NCBI GenBank assembly: GCA_022376925.1
Contig: JAIOJX010000005.1
Location: 155,635,501-155,699,500 of the forward strand
Reading direction: 5' to 3'
From: Tragulus kanchil
Lineage: Eukaryota > Chordata > Mammalia > Artiodactyla > Tragulidae
DNA length: 64,000 bases
The notes under the pieces are model-generated. The model was not told the origin of the DNA. It made no database searches and was given only the letters and a program-made list of their open reading frames with translations. This document shows positions 46,630 to 58,025 of the stretch, piece by piece (the stretch's first letter is position 1; each line of letters opens with the position of its first letter). The translations under genes were made by a program, and so were the position numbers.

Positions 46630-46945
46630 TGACTCACATTGATTAATTATAGAAGTAGGGAGCCCCGGGCTAGTGCTGCAGCTCTATATGTATCTGAGAC
46701 CAACCCTCTTATTCCTTCACTCTCAGGACACAGCTTTCATTGTGTGATCCTGTGTGGCTGCTGGAGCTCCTCCCAGCTCATCTGCATTCCAGCCAGCAAA
46801 GTAGAGGAAATACACTTTCAAAGAGTGGGCTGCACTGATTTAGCTTATGTCTTATTGGCTAGAATTTAGTCAAATGGCCACACCTACTAGCAAAGTCGGA
46901 TGGGAATATAAAATTTATTTCATGCATCTAGGTGCCCAGGAGAAA
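46630..46945 (-). repeat. Possible ancient interspersed repeat
   Basis: 'gaatttagtcaaatggccac' and 'acctactagcaaagtcggat' recall an old mammalian repeat, probably L1M-type; the rest is too diverged to assign. Confidence 0.4.
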
Positions 46946-47620
46946 TTAGGGATGCTGTCCCTAAGGACGATGGAATAAAGAGAGACTGGGGCCATCTACT
47001 GGCCTCTACCCAGACCAGACTCTTTCCTGGCTAAGGAAGGCAGAATTCTGAGCAAGGCGTCTCTACCGCTGCATCTGTTTGGGGCCAAGAGGACCGTGAT
47101 GTACGTCCCTATCACAGAATCTCAGATTGTGATCAGGCTCTAGAAGACTGAGTCCTTGTAGGCTCTAGATTCCCTAGCAGACTCCCCTGTACAGTCTGCT
47201 CTCACTTTTCCTTCTTGAGTGGTCCTTCCCACTGAACTTGTCACTTCCTGACTCCTTCTCAGCCTCTGCTTCCCAGAAAGGGTGCATCACTCTCATCTGC
47301 TTGGCGAGGCTCCTTTCTCTGGCTCCAATCAGGGTTTCAGACAAGCGTGGATCAGCTTCTTAGAGACACAGCCCTGCAGCCCTCGTCTCTCCCTGTGCCC
47401 TGCATCTCTCACTTCCTTTCCAGGGCTTCTCTGAGGCCTCAGTGTGAATCTCATGGTATTACTGAGTCCAAGTTCCTAATGCGGGCCATGTGACAGGCCA
47501 ATAAATCAAGAGACAAAGTGTTGGGACAAAGAACAGCAACTTCAGAAAGACATCAAACCAAGATGATGGTGGATCTGTGTCCCAAAGAACCATCTCGCCC
47601 CAGTAAGAATTCAGACTTCT

Positions 47621-47886
47621 TTTTTTTTTAATTTGGCCACTTCTATTGGTCTTTCATCTATTTCATCCATCTTTGTTCTTTGGCCTGTGTGGGCCTCCCA
47701 TCGCAGTGGTCTCTGTTGTCACAGAGCACCAGCTCTGGGCACATGCTCTCCAGAGCTCCAGCTCAGTATTTGGACACATCAGTCCAGCCACTCCCAGCAC
47801 GTGGGCTCTTCCCAGGCCAGGGATGGAACTGGCACCCTTTGTACTGCAAGGTGGTGTCCTTACCCACTGGACAACCAGGAAAGCCT
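47621..47886 (-). mobile_element. CHR-type SINE, antisense, with target-site duplication
   Basis: 'ttggccacttctattggtct', 'ggcctgtgtgggcctcccat', 'gcacgtgggctcttcccagg', 'ccactggacaaccaggaaag'. Flanked by 'cagacttctttt' on both sides (about 47611 and 47888), the probable target-site duplication. Confidence 0.92.
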
Positions 47887-48766
47887 CAGACTTCTTTTAT
47901 ACTAAAAGGGACATCGTTGGTTGTTGCAAACTTCTTGGTGTTGGAATCCTTTGTTCTTGCAGTTGTCCCCATAGGTCAGGTCACCATGTTCCTATAAACC
48001 TTCAACAATACAAATGTTATTCTCTGTTCCGCAACTTGTTGTCTATGTCTATGGGGAAATGGTATTTCTTTAAAGGCCAGAGCCTGAATAGGGGGGGGAT
48101 GCTGTCCCTAAGGACGATGGAATAAAGAGAGACTGGGGCCATCTACCGGCCTCTACCCAGACCAGACTCTTTCCTGGCTAAGGAAGGCAGAATTCTGAGC
48201 AAGGCGTCTCTACCGCTGCATCTGTTTGGGGCCAAGAGGACCGTGATGTACGTCCCTATCACAGAATCTCAGATTGTGATCAGGCTCTAGAAGACTGAGT
48301 CCTTGTAGGCTCTAGATTCCCTAGCAGACTCCCCTGTACAGTCTGCTCTCACTTTTCCTTCTTGAGTGGTCCTTCCCACTGAACTTGTCACTTCCTGACT
48401 CCTTCTCAGCCTCTGCTTCCCAGAAAGGGTGCATCACTCTCATCTGCTTGGCGAGGCTCCTTTCTCTGGCTCCAATCAGGGTTTCAGACAAGCGTGGATC
48501 AGCTTCTTAGAGACACAGCCCTGCAGCCCTCGTCTCTCCCTGTGCCCTGCATCTCTCACTTCCTTTCCAGGGCTTCTCTGAGGCCTCAGTGTGAATCTCA
48601 TGGTATTACTGAGTCCAAGTTCCTAATGCGGGCCATGTGACAGGCCAATAAATCAAGAGACAAAGTGTTGGGACAAAGAACAGCAACTTCAGAAAGACAT
48701 CAAACCAAGATGATGGTGGATCTGTGTCCCAAAGAACCATCTCGCCCCAGTAAGAATTCAGACTTC

Positions 48767-49036
48767 TTTTTTTTTTTTTAATTTGGCCACTTCTATTGGT
48801 CTTTCATCTATTTCATCCATCTTTGTTCTTTGGCCTGTGTGGGCCTCCCATCACAGTGGTCTCTGTTGTCACAGAGCACCAGCTCTGGGCACATGCTCTC
48901 CAGAGCTCCAGCTCAGTATTTGGACACATCAGTCCAGCCACTCCGCAGCACGTGGGCTCTTCCCAGGCCAGGGATGGAACTGGCACCCTTTGTACTGCAA
49001 GGTGGTGTCCTTACCCACTGGACAACCAGGAAAGCC
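48767..49036 (-). mobile_element. CHR-type SINE, antisense, second copy
   Basis: Copy of 47621-47886; has 'actccgcagcacg' where copy 1 has 'actcccagcacg'. Confidence 0.92.
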
Positions 49037-49249
49037 TCAGACTTCTTTTATACTAAAAGGGGACATCGTTGGTTGTTGCAAACTTCTTGGTGTTGGAATC
49101 CTTTGTTCTTGCAGTTGTCCCCATAGGTCAGGTCACCATGTTCCTATAAACCTTCAACAATACAAATGTTATTCTCTGTTCCGCAACTTGTTGTCTATGT
49201 CTATGGGGAAATGGTATTTCTTTAAAGGCCAGAGCCTTGAGAGTGGGGC

Positions 49250-49400
49250 GGTTGTTGCTCAGTTGCTAATTGTGTCCAGCTCTTTGTGACCCCATGGACT
49301 ACAGTACGCCGGCTTCCCTGTCTTTCACCGTCTCCTGACTTTGCTCAAACTCATGTCCATGGAGTCAGTGATGCCATCCAGCCATCTCAGCCGCATCCTG
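49250..49400 (-). mobile_element. BovB LINE 3' end, antisense
   Basis: 'gttgctcagttgctaattgt', 'gaccccatggactacagtac' and 'actcatgtccatggagtcag', 'gatgccatccagccatctca' match the antisense BovB 3' end. Confidence 0.85.
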
Positions 49401-49904
49401 TGTATTTCAAGCTGCAGGCAACATTCTTCACTTGTAGCAAAAGCACCAAAGTACAAAGGTTAAAGTAAGGAAACAGATCCAGTCTGGAGTCAGATTTGTC
49501 CCTGTTAAACCAGGAGTGCCTACCACTAGCAAGCACCAGGCACCCTTGGTCAAGACAGGGATGGCAGCGACTGAGAATTTTCCTACCTCTCTTCTCCTGG
49601 TGTCCAGCTCTGAGACAGGTGCCCCAGGGCTCCTGAGATGACCTGGGGGGATCAAGCACCAGTTGCCCACACGGGTGGCTAGCACAAGGGTGGAAACTTG
49701 GCTCTGCTTTCCCCTTCCTGGAGCCACATCTCCTTCTCCCTCCCTCCCCGTTGCAGGGACCGCTTCCCAGGAAACTGCCGGCAGGCCTACAAGCGTTTGT
49801 CCTAGCACGAGTCAGCCGAGACCCAGCCGAGACCCAGGCAGTACAGGGAGGCCTTGCTCTCTGTCCCACTTTTCCTCACAAACCAGCCACTGCCCAAGGG
49901 GCAC

Positions 49905-50012
49905 TTGACCTGAATTCGGAGACCAGGTTCAAATCCTGCGTCTGTATTTTCAGCTGCGAGTCCTTGGACTTCGCCTCTCTCTCCCATCCTCTGTAAATTG
50001 GCAAAAGGCGTG
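49905..50012 (+). repeat. MIR fragment, sense
   Basis: 'accaggttcaaatcctgcgt' and 'tgcgagtccttggacttcgc' then 'catcctctgtaaattggcaa' follow MIR order. Confidence 0.6.
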
Positions 50013-50035
50013 CTCACAGCCAGAGCCCCCTTCAG

Positions 50036-50092
50036 GGCACCCTTTGTACTGCAAGGTGGTGTCCTTACCCACTGGACAACCAGGAAAGCCTC
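50036..50092 (-). mobile_element. CHR SINE end, orphan piece at duplication start
   Basis: Begins abruptly at 'ggcaccctttgtactgcaag' and matches only the last part of the SINE at 48767-49036. It is a consequence of the duplication boundary, not a separate insertion. Confidence 0.85.
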
Positions 50093-50303
50093 AGACTTCT
50101 TTTATACTAAAAGGGGACATCGTTGGTTGTTGCAAACTTCTTGGTGTTGGAATCCTTTGTTCTTGCAGTTGTCCCCATAGGTCAGGTCACCATGTTCCTA
50201 TAAACCTTCAACAATACAAATGTTATTCTCTGTTCCGCAACTTGTTGTCTATGTCTATGGGGAAATGGTATTTCTTTAAAGGCCAGAGCCTTGAGAGTGG
50301 GGC

Positions 50304-50454
50304 GGTTGTTGCTCAGTTGCTAATTGTGTCCAGCTCTTTGTGACCCCATGGACTACAGTACGCCGGCTTCCCTGTCTTTCACCGTCTCCTGACTTTGCTC
50401 AAACTCATGTCCATGGAGTCAGTGATGCCATCCAGCCATCTCAGCCGCATCCTG
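50304..50454 (-). mobile_element. BovB LINE 3' end, antisense, second copy
   Basis: Copy of 49250-49400 in duplication 14. Confidence 0.85.
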
Positions 50455-50958
50455 TGTATTTCAAGCTGCAGGCAACATTCTTCACTTGTAGCAAAAGCAC
50501 CAAAGTACAAAGGTTAAAGTAAGGAAACAGATCCAGTCTGGAGTCAGATTTGTCCCTGTTAAACCAGGAGTGCCTACCACTAGCAAGCACCAGGCACCCT
50601 TGGTCAAGACAGGGATGGCAGCGACTGAGAATTTTCCTACCTCTCTTCTCCTGGTGTCCAGCTCTGAGACAGGTGCCCCAGGGCTCCTGAGATGACCTGG
50701 GGGGATCAAGCACCAGTTGCCCACACGGGTGGCTAGCACAAGGGTGGAAACTTGGCTCTGCTTTCCCCTTCCTGGAGCCACATCTCCTTCTCCCTCCCTC
50801 CCCGTTGCAGGGACCGCTTCCCAGGAAACTGCCGGCAGGCCTACAAGCGTTTGTCCTAGCACGAGTCAGCCGAGACCCAGCCGAGACCCAGGCAGTACAG
50901 GGAGGCCTTGCTCTCTGTCCCACTTTTCCTCACAAACCAGCCACTGCCCAAGGGGCAC

Positions 50959-51066
50959 TTGACCTGAATTCGGAGACCAGGTTCAAATCCTGCGTCTGTA
51001 TTTTCAGCTGCGAGTCCTTGGACTTCGCCTCTCTCTCCCATCCTCTGTAAATTGGCAAAAGGCGTG
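50959..51066 (+). repeat. MIR fragment, second copy
   Basis: Copy of 49905-50012. Confidence 0.6.
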
Positions 51067-51236
51067 CTCACAGCCAGAGCCCCCTTCAGGGCACTGCCCT
51101 CACTCTGCTCCACACAAGTGGTGCCCCTTGCTGTGCTTGCTCCATAGGGTAACATGAGGGGTGGGAGCATCTAGGCTGCCCTTGGCCCAAGGTAGGAGTT
51201 GTTTACTCCCCTTCCTTCTGCAATTAGTCTGAGGAG

Positions 51237-51312
51237 GCAGGGCTGTGTGTCCCCTCAGACTGGGGCTCCTGAGAGCAGGGCTGTGTGTCCCCTCAGACTG
51301 GGGCTCCGGAGG
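51237..51312. repeat. Short tandem duplication, 38-bp unit, two copies
   Basis: 'gcagggctgtgtgtcccctc' begins at 51237 and again at 51275, and both are followed by 'agactggggctcc'. This small repeat differs in scale from the 1.1 kb duplications. Confidence 0.9.
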
Positions 51313-52239
51313 GCAGGTCCTGGAGCCTCCGCCTCCCTTCCTCCCCGCTCGGTGCCTCCCCACCCGGCGCCTCCCCACCCCCAGCCCTCCTGGCGATGCT
51401 CTGGTCTGCGTTCTGCTCCAGAAGATGGCTGTTCTCTGCAGGCAGGCGTGCTATCTCCAGGTCCGCGGCTCATCCCTTCCCTCTCTCCATCCTCCACCTG
51501 CCTGTGTGTGTGTGAGGAGGAACAGGCTGCGTTATGCTAACTGCAAGCTGATCCTTTGGTGATTAAAAGGAACATCGTGCTGCAGGCAGAGCCATCCTAA
51601 TTACAAGGTGGAAAGCACAGCTTTTTACCAAGAGACAGCTTTTTACCAACAGAGACATTCCGTGCCTTTTCTAAGCACAGCCGGGGGTGTGCAAACCTAG
51701 CACAGGTCCTGAGGAGTGGGGCTCCCCCGAGAAGCTGCTTGGTCCTCTCTGTTTTGCCTAACCTCCACCTTGTCGGAGGGGGAGGGGGAAGGGAGTGACC
51801 TTTGCAGGGAGGAAATGAAATCCCTCCACGGGCCAAGTTCATTAACAGGCATCAGTGACCCGAACCAGAAGTCTCTTCCCTGGGAACAGGGAATCTGCAG
51901 CAGGAACAGCGTGCCAGGTGGAGGGCTGGAGCAGGGGAGAGGCTCACAGAGCCCAGGCAGGGCAGTCAAGGCCACCTCATCTCAGACCCCCTCTTACAAA
52001 TCTGTTCCGTCTCCACCCCTAGCCCCAGCCAAGGACCCTGCCTTCCCCTCAGGAGGGCAGCGAGAGCCTCTGGTGCTCAGTGCCCACAGCTTTCCAAGTC
52101 ACTCTTCCACCTTTCACATGGCGTGTGTCCCTCCCTCTCTCCTCGCCTCCCTCCCTTCCTTTCTCTTCCCCTCCTCCCTTCCATCAGCCAGTGAGCAGGA
52201 GCTTTGGGACAGTGTTCAGCCCTGGGGCACTCTGAAGAG
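51313..52239. other. Unique sequence with a pyrimidine tract
   Basis: No gene recognised. A C/T tract runs about 52128-52186. The stretch near 51535-51620 is a weak candidate conserved element. Confidence 0.4.
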
Positions 52240-52600
52240 GGAGACGTGACCCATCCTCATGGAGTGTTATTCTAATGGAAGAGACGGATAGTAAGCAAAT
52301 GATGGTAGAAAATATTAGCAAATACGGTTGGGATAGGTATTTGAGAGAAATGTTCAGGGGGATCTGCCTCATCCGGGTTAAAATCTTACACAATAAAGCT
52401 CAAGGCCACGATGTGTTAGGAGTTGTCACCGTTCCACAATTTCACTCATTCATTCGTTGTTCATGCATTCATTCATTGATTGCTTGTTGAAAATCAGTTT
52501 GCCAAGCCCTATGGCCTGGGCGGAAAGAAAGTCAAAAGCACCCCTCTCCCCTCAAGGAGCCCATGTTCCAGATGGAAACAGCTTAGAGCAGCTCAGACAG
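52240..52600 (-). repeat. L2-like fragments, antisense
   Basis: 'catcctcatggagtgttatt' with 'gatagtaagcaaatgatgg', and a second piece with 'attcactcattcattcgttg' and 'caaggagcccatgttccaga'. Both recall antisense L2 3' sequence. Confidence 0.5.
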
Positions 52601-53365
52601 GGACAGTCAGGAGAGCACCCAGCGCCGGGCCTCGTGCTGTGTGTAGATAGTTCACAGGCTTTATTCCTTGTGGCAGTCCTTGGGGGTCTTTATTATCCAG
52701 TCTACAAATGAGGACACCTTGTGTCCATGAGGCCACACTTCTGAATCCCACTCATGCCCTGAGTACTTGGAATTTATACATACATCCTGGCAGATTAAGA
52801 ATACCTCTGACCCTTGACCTTTCCCTGGGACAGGAGTGACTGTGAACTCTTCTCATCCACACCCTAGTCAGCAGTGCCAGCCTGGGTGGTGCCCACGGGT
52901 AAGGAAGGATCACACCGCCGCCCGAGCCGACGGGCAGTTCCAGGCTCAGCGGAGGTTCACTTCTCTCCTTGATAGCGACAGTTTCCCGAGGCCTGCAGGG
53001 GGGAAATCATTTTAAATGTAACGATTTCTTTTTACATATGTCTATTGACTTTTCTCCATGTTCCACTGGCTTTCTCTACTGCTCAGCCAACAGAACAGCG
53101 CGGTTACACCAATTCACAGCAAACGAGGGTGTATATATTCATTGCCGCTGGATCTCCGCTCTGGACCCGGGCTGTTGCTTGCAGTGCAGCAAGGCTTACC
53201 GTCTTGGGCATGTGGCTTTTTGCGGCAGGACATCCAGTCCCTTCCGTCTCCTGCTGGCGTGCCTCACCTGTGGGAGCTCCCCAGCTGGAGAATTAGGGAC
53301 ATACATGTGATTCAACACACAGGCGTCGTCGTGCCTCTCAAGGTCAAGGATGGGGGCAGGACAGG
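52601..53365. other. Unique sequence, nothing firm recognised
   Basis: Open frames at about 52969-53531 overlap in three frames without motifs. No gene claimed. Confidence 0.35.
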
Positions 53366-53539
53366 TGAAGCTGTTGAATCAGTTGAGGTCTTTGTCTCAT
53401 CCTTGATCTTAAGGTCCCCACACTTGGGCCTGATGGGTGTATTCTGTGTCAGGACTTGGGAAAGTTCATGGAATGAGGCTGTAGGGGCTGATCTGTTAGC
53501 CTGGATGAGGGGAAGCAGGGACATCACCTAGCGTATCAG

Positions 53540-54070
53540 GTATTTCAGATCCCCAATCGCTCACCCCTCTGGGTCCGCCTGCTTCAATTTCTGAGCTAGA
53601 GGCAAGGATTCCTGTCCTTTTCTGACATCTAGAACATTGCGATGACCATGCTGAGCATTGTCAGTGCCCCACTTCTGTATCCCTTCTGATGCACACCAGC
53701 CCACTTCCAAATGCTTTTTATTGTCTGGCTGAGTGCCCTCCTTGGCCTTGGAAGGCTTTTGTGCCTTGGAAGGATAACCAGCCCCGGGGAATAGCTCAGC
53801 CCGCGATGGACAGGAGCAGTTGTATAAATACCCCAGCTCCCTTGTCTCTAGGGGCACACAAGCCCAAGGTGCAAGTTCTGCACTGGCTCCTAGGCTCCCA
53901 ACCGGATAAAGCAGGACCCACTGGGGAACTGATCATCAGTGCCCCTGGCACTGGCCTTCTTCCCTTCCCTGTTCTACTTCCGGACTCCTCTGCCTCAGTG
54001 TTCCAGGATCAGCTCCTACATAAGCTACTTGCACGCAAGTCCTTGACTCACTTCAAGCCTGTCTAGGGGC
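53540..54070 (+). repeat. Possible ancient LTR-like element
   Basis: 'actggggaactgatcatcag', 'tgttctacttccggactcct' and the end 'cttgcacgcaagtccttgac' recall the 3' part of an old mammalian LTR. Family unnamed; could also be another fossil class. Confidence 0.35.
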
Positions 54071-54089
54071 ACCCAGGTGAAGAGTGGCA

Positions 54090-54290
54090 ACCATGATATG
54101 CAGATGCAGATGCCGTCTCTACCACTCAGGCCTTGAGCGAGAGACTTGAGCTCTCTTCGCCTCCGTGCCCTCGCGTGTAGAATGGGCACAGTGACAGACC
54201 CTGCCTCACTGAGTTGTTCTGGGTGTTCACTGAGAGCTGACATGGAGAGCCTGCCGATAGCACCTGGCATGGGGCAAGTGGTCAGATGTA
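54090..54290 (+). repeat. MIR SINE, sense
   Basis: 'ttgagcgagagacttgagct', 'ctcgcgtgtagaatgggcac', 'tgcctcactgagttgttctg', 'gatagcacctggcatggggc' follow MIR order. Confidence 0.7.
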
Positions 54291-54638
54291 ACTAAACCAC
54301 GAGCCCCACAGGGTCAGTGCATTTTCAGCCTCGCTCTCCTTGCGTGTGTTGTTAACCATTCCCAGATGGGCGGAGTGCTTGGCAACACTTACTAAATGGG
54401 ATTCTTGTCCTGACACTGACCCCTGTGCTCCTGACCTTGGCTCCTTCTCCACTCTGGTGCAGGAATGAAGCTGTGAATCAGTTGAGGTCTTTGTCTCATC
54501 CTTGATCTTAAGGTCCCCACACTTGGGCCTGATGGGTGTATTCTGTGTCAGGACTTGGGAAAGTTCATGGAATGAGGCTGTAGGGGCTGATCTGTTAGCC
54601 TGGATGAGGGGAAGCAGGGACATCACCTAGCGTATCAG

Positions 54639-55169
54639 GTATTTCAGATCCCCAATCGCTCACCCCTCTGGGTCCGCCTGCTTCAATTTCTGAGCTAGAG
54701 GCAAGGATTCCTGTCCTTTTCTGACATCTAGAACATTGCGATGACCATGCTGAGCATTGTCAGTGCCCCACTTCTGTATCCCTTCTGATGCACACCAGCC
54801 CACTTCCAAATGCTTTTTATTGTCTGGCTGAGTGCCCTCCTTGGCCTTGGAAGGCTTTTGTGCCTTGGAAGGATAACCAGCCCGGGAATAGCTCAGCCCG
54901 CGATGGACAGGAGCAGTTGTATAAATACCCCAGCTCCCTTGTCTCTAGGGGCACACAAGCCCAAGGTGCAAGTTCTGCACTGGCTCCTAAGCTCCCAACC
55001 GGATAAAGCAGGACCCACTGGGGAACTGATCATCAGTGCCCCTGGCACTGGCCTTCTTCCCTTCCCTGTTCTACTTCCGGACTCCTCTGCCTCAGTGTTC
55101 CAGGATCAGCTCCTACATAAGCTACTTGCACGCAAGTCCTTGACTCACTTCAAGCCTGTCTAGGGGCAC
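54639..55169 (+). repeat. Possible ancient LTR-like element, second copy
   Basis: Copy of 53540-54070. Confidence 0.35.
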
Positions 55170-55188
55170 CTAGGTGAAGAGTGGCAAC

Positions 55189-55390
55189 CATGATATGCAG
55201 ATGCAGATGCCGTCTCTACCACTCAGGCCTTGAGCGAGAGACTTGAGCTCTCTTCGCCTCCGTGCCCTCGCGTGTAGAATGGGCACAGTGACAGACCCTG
55301 CCTCACTGAGTTGTTCTGGGTGTTCACTGAGAGCTGACATGGAGAGCCTGCCGATAGCACCTGGCATGGGGCAAGTGGTCAGATGTAACT
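55189..55390 (+). repeat. MIR SINE, second copy
   Basis: Copy of 54090-54290. Confidence 0.7.
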
Positions 55391-55553
55391 AAACCACGAG
55401 CCCCACAGGGTCAGTGCATTTTCAGCCTCGCTCTCCTTGCGTGTGTTGTTAACCATTCCCAGATGGGCGGAGTGCTTGGCAACACTTACTAAATGGGATT
55501 CTTGTCCTGACACTGACCCCTGTGCTCCTGACCTTGGCTCCTTCTCCACTCTT

Positions 55554-56162
55554 GACCACGTGTTGTGTTGTACCTCCAAGCTCTGGTTCCCAGCACGGCC
55601 TCTGCCCCCATAACGCCCTGCTGCCTGGACTGACATCAGTGGTATTGCTGGGCAGGGAGCCCAGGGCCATTTCCTGAGTGACCCTGCCCTCTCAGGGTAC
55701 ACACGCAGCTCCAGGAGGACACGTATGGGGTGACGTCTTGTATTAAATGAGGCCTATTCTCTGGCTCCCCTTCCCTTCCCCCGGGCAGGGTGCCCACAAG
55801 AGGCCCAGGCCAGCCTCTCTTAGGACTTCAGTTTCTAATTAACCTCTGCTCTCTGAAAAGAGTAAAATGCTACAGAAATGTGAGTTGTTAATAAGAACTA
55901 TTAATCTTGTTGGGGTAGAGCATGTGGCCAACGGGGCCTCTTCCTTCTCCTTGATGGAAGCAGCATAATAGGAAACAGTGCTAGAAGGAAGCAGCCCAGG
56001 GGTTTAGTCCCACCTGTTACTAACTCACTGGGTCACCTTGGATGAAGCATGTCTTCCATGCAGCCTGTGTCCCTGTGAATAAAAGAAGGGTTTTAAAGGT
56101 TCCTCCCATCTCTGATTCCACTGCAGACCTCACCAAGGATTGCAGGTGGGACCTAGACATTT
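55554..56162. other. Unique sequence with possible MIR head
   Basis: 'aggggtttagtcccacctgt' and 'ctcactgggtcaccttggat' at about 55998-56045 recall a MIR head. The A/T-rich part at 55830-55925 is a candidate conserved element. No gene. Confidence 0.4.
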
Positions 56163-56164
56163 AT

Positions 56165-56436
56165 TTGTTGTTAAGGTTTTTTTTGGCCACTTCTATTGAT
56201 CTTTCATTTATTTATCTTTGCTATTTGGCCCGTGTGGGCTTCCCATCACGGTGGTGTCTGTCATTGCAGAGCACCGGCTCTGGGCGCATGCGCTCCGGAG
56301 CTCCGGCTCGGTAATTGGACACATCGGTCCAGCCGCTCCATGGCACGTGGGATCTTCCCAGGCCAGGGATCGAACCGGCGCCCCTTGCACTGCAAGGTGG
56401 TGTCCTTACCCACTGGACCACCAGGGAAGCCCTCAG
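56165..56436 (-). mobile_element. CHR-type SINE, antisense
   Basis: 'ttttggccacttctattgat', 'cggcccgtgtggg'-like 'ggcccgtgtgggcttcccat', 'tggcacgtgggatcttccca', 'agggatcgaaccggcgcccc', 'ggaccaccagggaagccctc'. Flanked by 'agacattta' on both sides, the probable target-site duplication. Confidence 0.93.
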
Positions 56437-56439
56437 CCC

Positions 56440-56605
56440 AGACATTTAATGTCTGTTACATTCCTGAGGAGTCTCACCCAGGGCCTAATATATTCTGCAC
56501 AATAACCCGGATTGTCTCCAGGTTTCTAGATGAGAACATCAAGGTTCGGAGAAGTTACATAATTCACCTAATAGCACATGTTAACAGAGGTGGCGTCAGT
56601 GTGTA
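56440..56605 (-). repeat. MIR fragment, antisense
   Basis: 'tttctagatgagaacatcaa', 'ggttcggagaagttacataa' and 'cacctaatagcacatgttaa' fit the antisense MIR core. Confidence 0.6.
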
Positions 56606-56688
56606 TGTATGTTTGGACATGTGCACATAAATGTGTGCACACACGATTGTGCCTGTGTACACATGGCCATGTGTGTTTATGTGTGTGC

Positions 56689-56896
56689 ATGCTCCGTTGC
56701 TTCAGTCATGTTCGACTCTCTGTGACCTTATGGACTGTAGCCCACCAGGCTCCTCTGTCTGTGGGATTCTCCAGGCGAGAATACTGGAGTGAGTTACCAT
56801 ACCCTCCTCCAGGGGATCTTTCTGATTCAGGGATAGAACCTGGATCTCCTGTTTTGCAGGTGAATTCTTTGCTGCTGAACCACCGGGGAAGCCTGC
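56689..56896 (-). mobile_element. Bov-tA SINE, antisense
   Basis: 'gttgcttcagtcatgttcga', 'ggactgtagcccaccaggct', 'gggattctccaggcgagaat', 'ctcctccaggggatctttct', and 'tgctgaaccaccggggaagc' give a full-length antisense Bov-tA. Confidence 0.92.
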
Positions 56897-57344
56897 TCAT
56901 CTGTGTACCTGTGTACATATATGTGCCTGCTGGTGTCAGCATGTGTGTGTGTCTGTGAGTCTCTTATGTGTGCTGAGCTTCTCATGCGGGTACACACCTG
57001 TGACATCTGATCAGTCATCCGCTTCCTCTGAGATGCCGGATGGCAGGCTCCCGGGCCCCACCCTCTCTCCTTTTCTGTCTTTCTTCCCTCCTTCCTGTGT
57101 CCCTAGGCAGTACCACCTGAACTGGTTTTCTTTAGAAAAGAAAACAAAGCCTGCTCTTTCCAAAGGCTTTTACTTGCTGGAAAATCCATAACAAGTAACC
57201 AGATCTGCTGGAGGAAAGACAGGAAAACAAATAAACAAACAAACCAGGAACTGCCTGAGAAGGCTGTAGGAAAGGTGGTGGTTCTCCAGCCCTGGTTAAA
57301 AATTCAGAAGACACATTGGCACACGATATGAGGTGCGGCCTTGG

Positions 57345-57500
57345 ACTAAAGAGATTTAATGGCCCACAATTCAATTTGAACTGAAAGAACTTCCCCAACG
57401 ACTCCTTATAAAGTCTTCCCAAGCCCCCAAGTCGATATCTAAGGGGCTGGCAAGGAGCAACAATCGATTAGCTGTCTCCAATGATGAGCATTACGAGCCG
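57345..57500. promoter_or_regulatory. Candidate conserved non-coding element (copy at 58474-58632)
   Basis: Unique, repeat-free stretch with A/T-rich factor-site-like words: 'gagatttaatggccc', 'caatttgaactgaaag', 'acaatcgattagctg'. Conservation cannot be seen from one sequence; this is a compositional guess. Confidence 0.3.
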
Positions 57501-57817
57501 AGGAGGCTGGAGGGGAGTCACACGTGTGGCCACGCAGGCGGCCTCTCATACAGTGGACCCATCAACGGGCAGCGGGCCAGCCCGGCGGGGACAGAGGACG
57601 GTGACCTCCTGGTCTGAGAGCCAGTCAACCACCCTGGGCACCCACTGGGCCGAATGAATCCAGGAGCTTCTCTCCTGCCAAGGGGCACATAGCAGGGGCC
57701 AGGAGCCAACCTTCCAATCATTTCAAGCCAGTAAATCCTTAGGTGGGAGGTCAACATAAATGTGTGCACACACGATTGTGCCTGTGTACACATGGCCATG
57801 TGTGTTTATGTGTGTGC

Positions 57818-58025
57818 ATGCTCCGTTGCTTCAGTCATGTTCGACTCTCTGTGACCTTATGGACTGTAGCCCACCAGGCTCCTCTGTCTGTGGGATTCTC
57901 CAGGCGAGAATACTGGAGTGAGTTACCATACCCTCCTCCAGGGGATCTTTCTGATTCAGGGATAGAACCTGGATCTCCTGTTTTGCAGGTGAATTCTTTG
58001 CTGCTGAACCACCGGGGAAGCCTGC
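57818..58025 (-). mobile_element. Bov-tA SINE, antisense, second copy
   Basis: Copy of 56689-56896. Confidence 0.92.

Larger units (their letters stand above)
46949..49237. repeat. Direct duplication 13, period 1,146-1,150 bp
   Basis: Copy 1 is 46949-48090 and copy 2 48098-49237. The end of copy 1 reads 'gagcctgaatagggggg' against 'gagccttgagagtggggcgg' in copy 2, a garbled end. Differences include 'ctactggcc/ctaccggcc', 'atcgcagtgg/atcacagtgg' and homopolymer indels. Confidence 0.95.
48981..51095. repeat. Direct duplication 14, period 1,054 bp
   Basis: Copy 1 is 48981-50035 and copy 2 50036-51095. The join is at the microhomology 'cagggcac'. Shortest unit in the window. The first 250 bases also equal the end of duplication 13 copy 1, so they exist three times. 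Confidence 0.95.
53366..55553. repeat. Direct duplication 15, period 1,099 bp
   Basis: Copy 1 is 53366-54456 and copy 2 54467-55553. Copy 2 has lost bases at its start ('gctgtgaatcag' against 'gctgttgaatcag') and at 'cagcccgggaatag' against 'cagccccggggaatag'. One transition, 'cctaggctcc/cctaagctcc'. Confidence 0.95.

Noticed and set aside
52128..52186. Pyrimidine tract as a splice acceptor
   Set aside because: The tract is long and followed by 'cagccagtgagcag', but no open exon with a donor and no matching upstream exon could be found.
53540..54070. Full endogenous retrovirus
   Set aside because: Only an LTR-like end with no internal gag, pol or env sequence is seen, and even the LTR assignment is weak.
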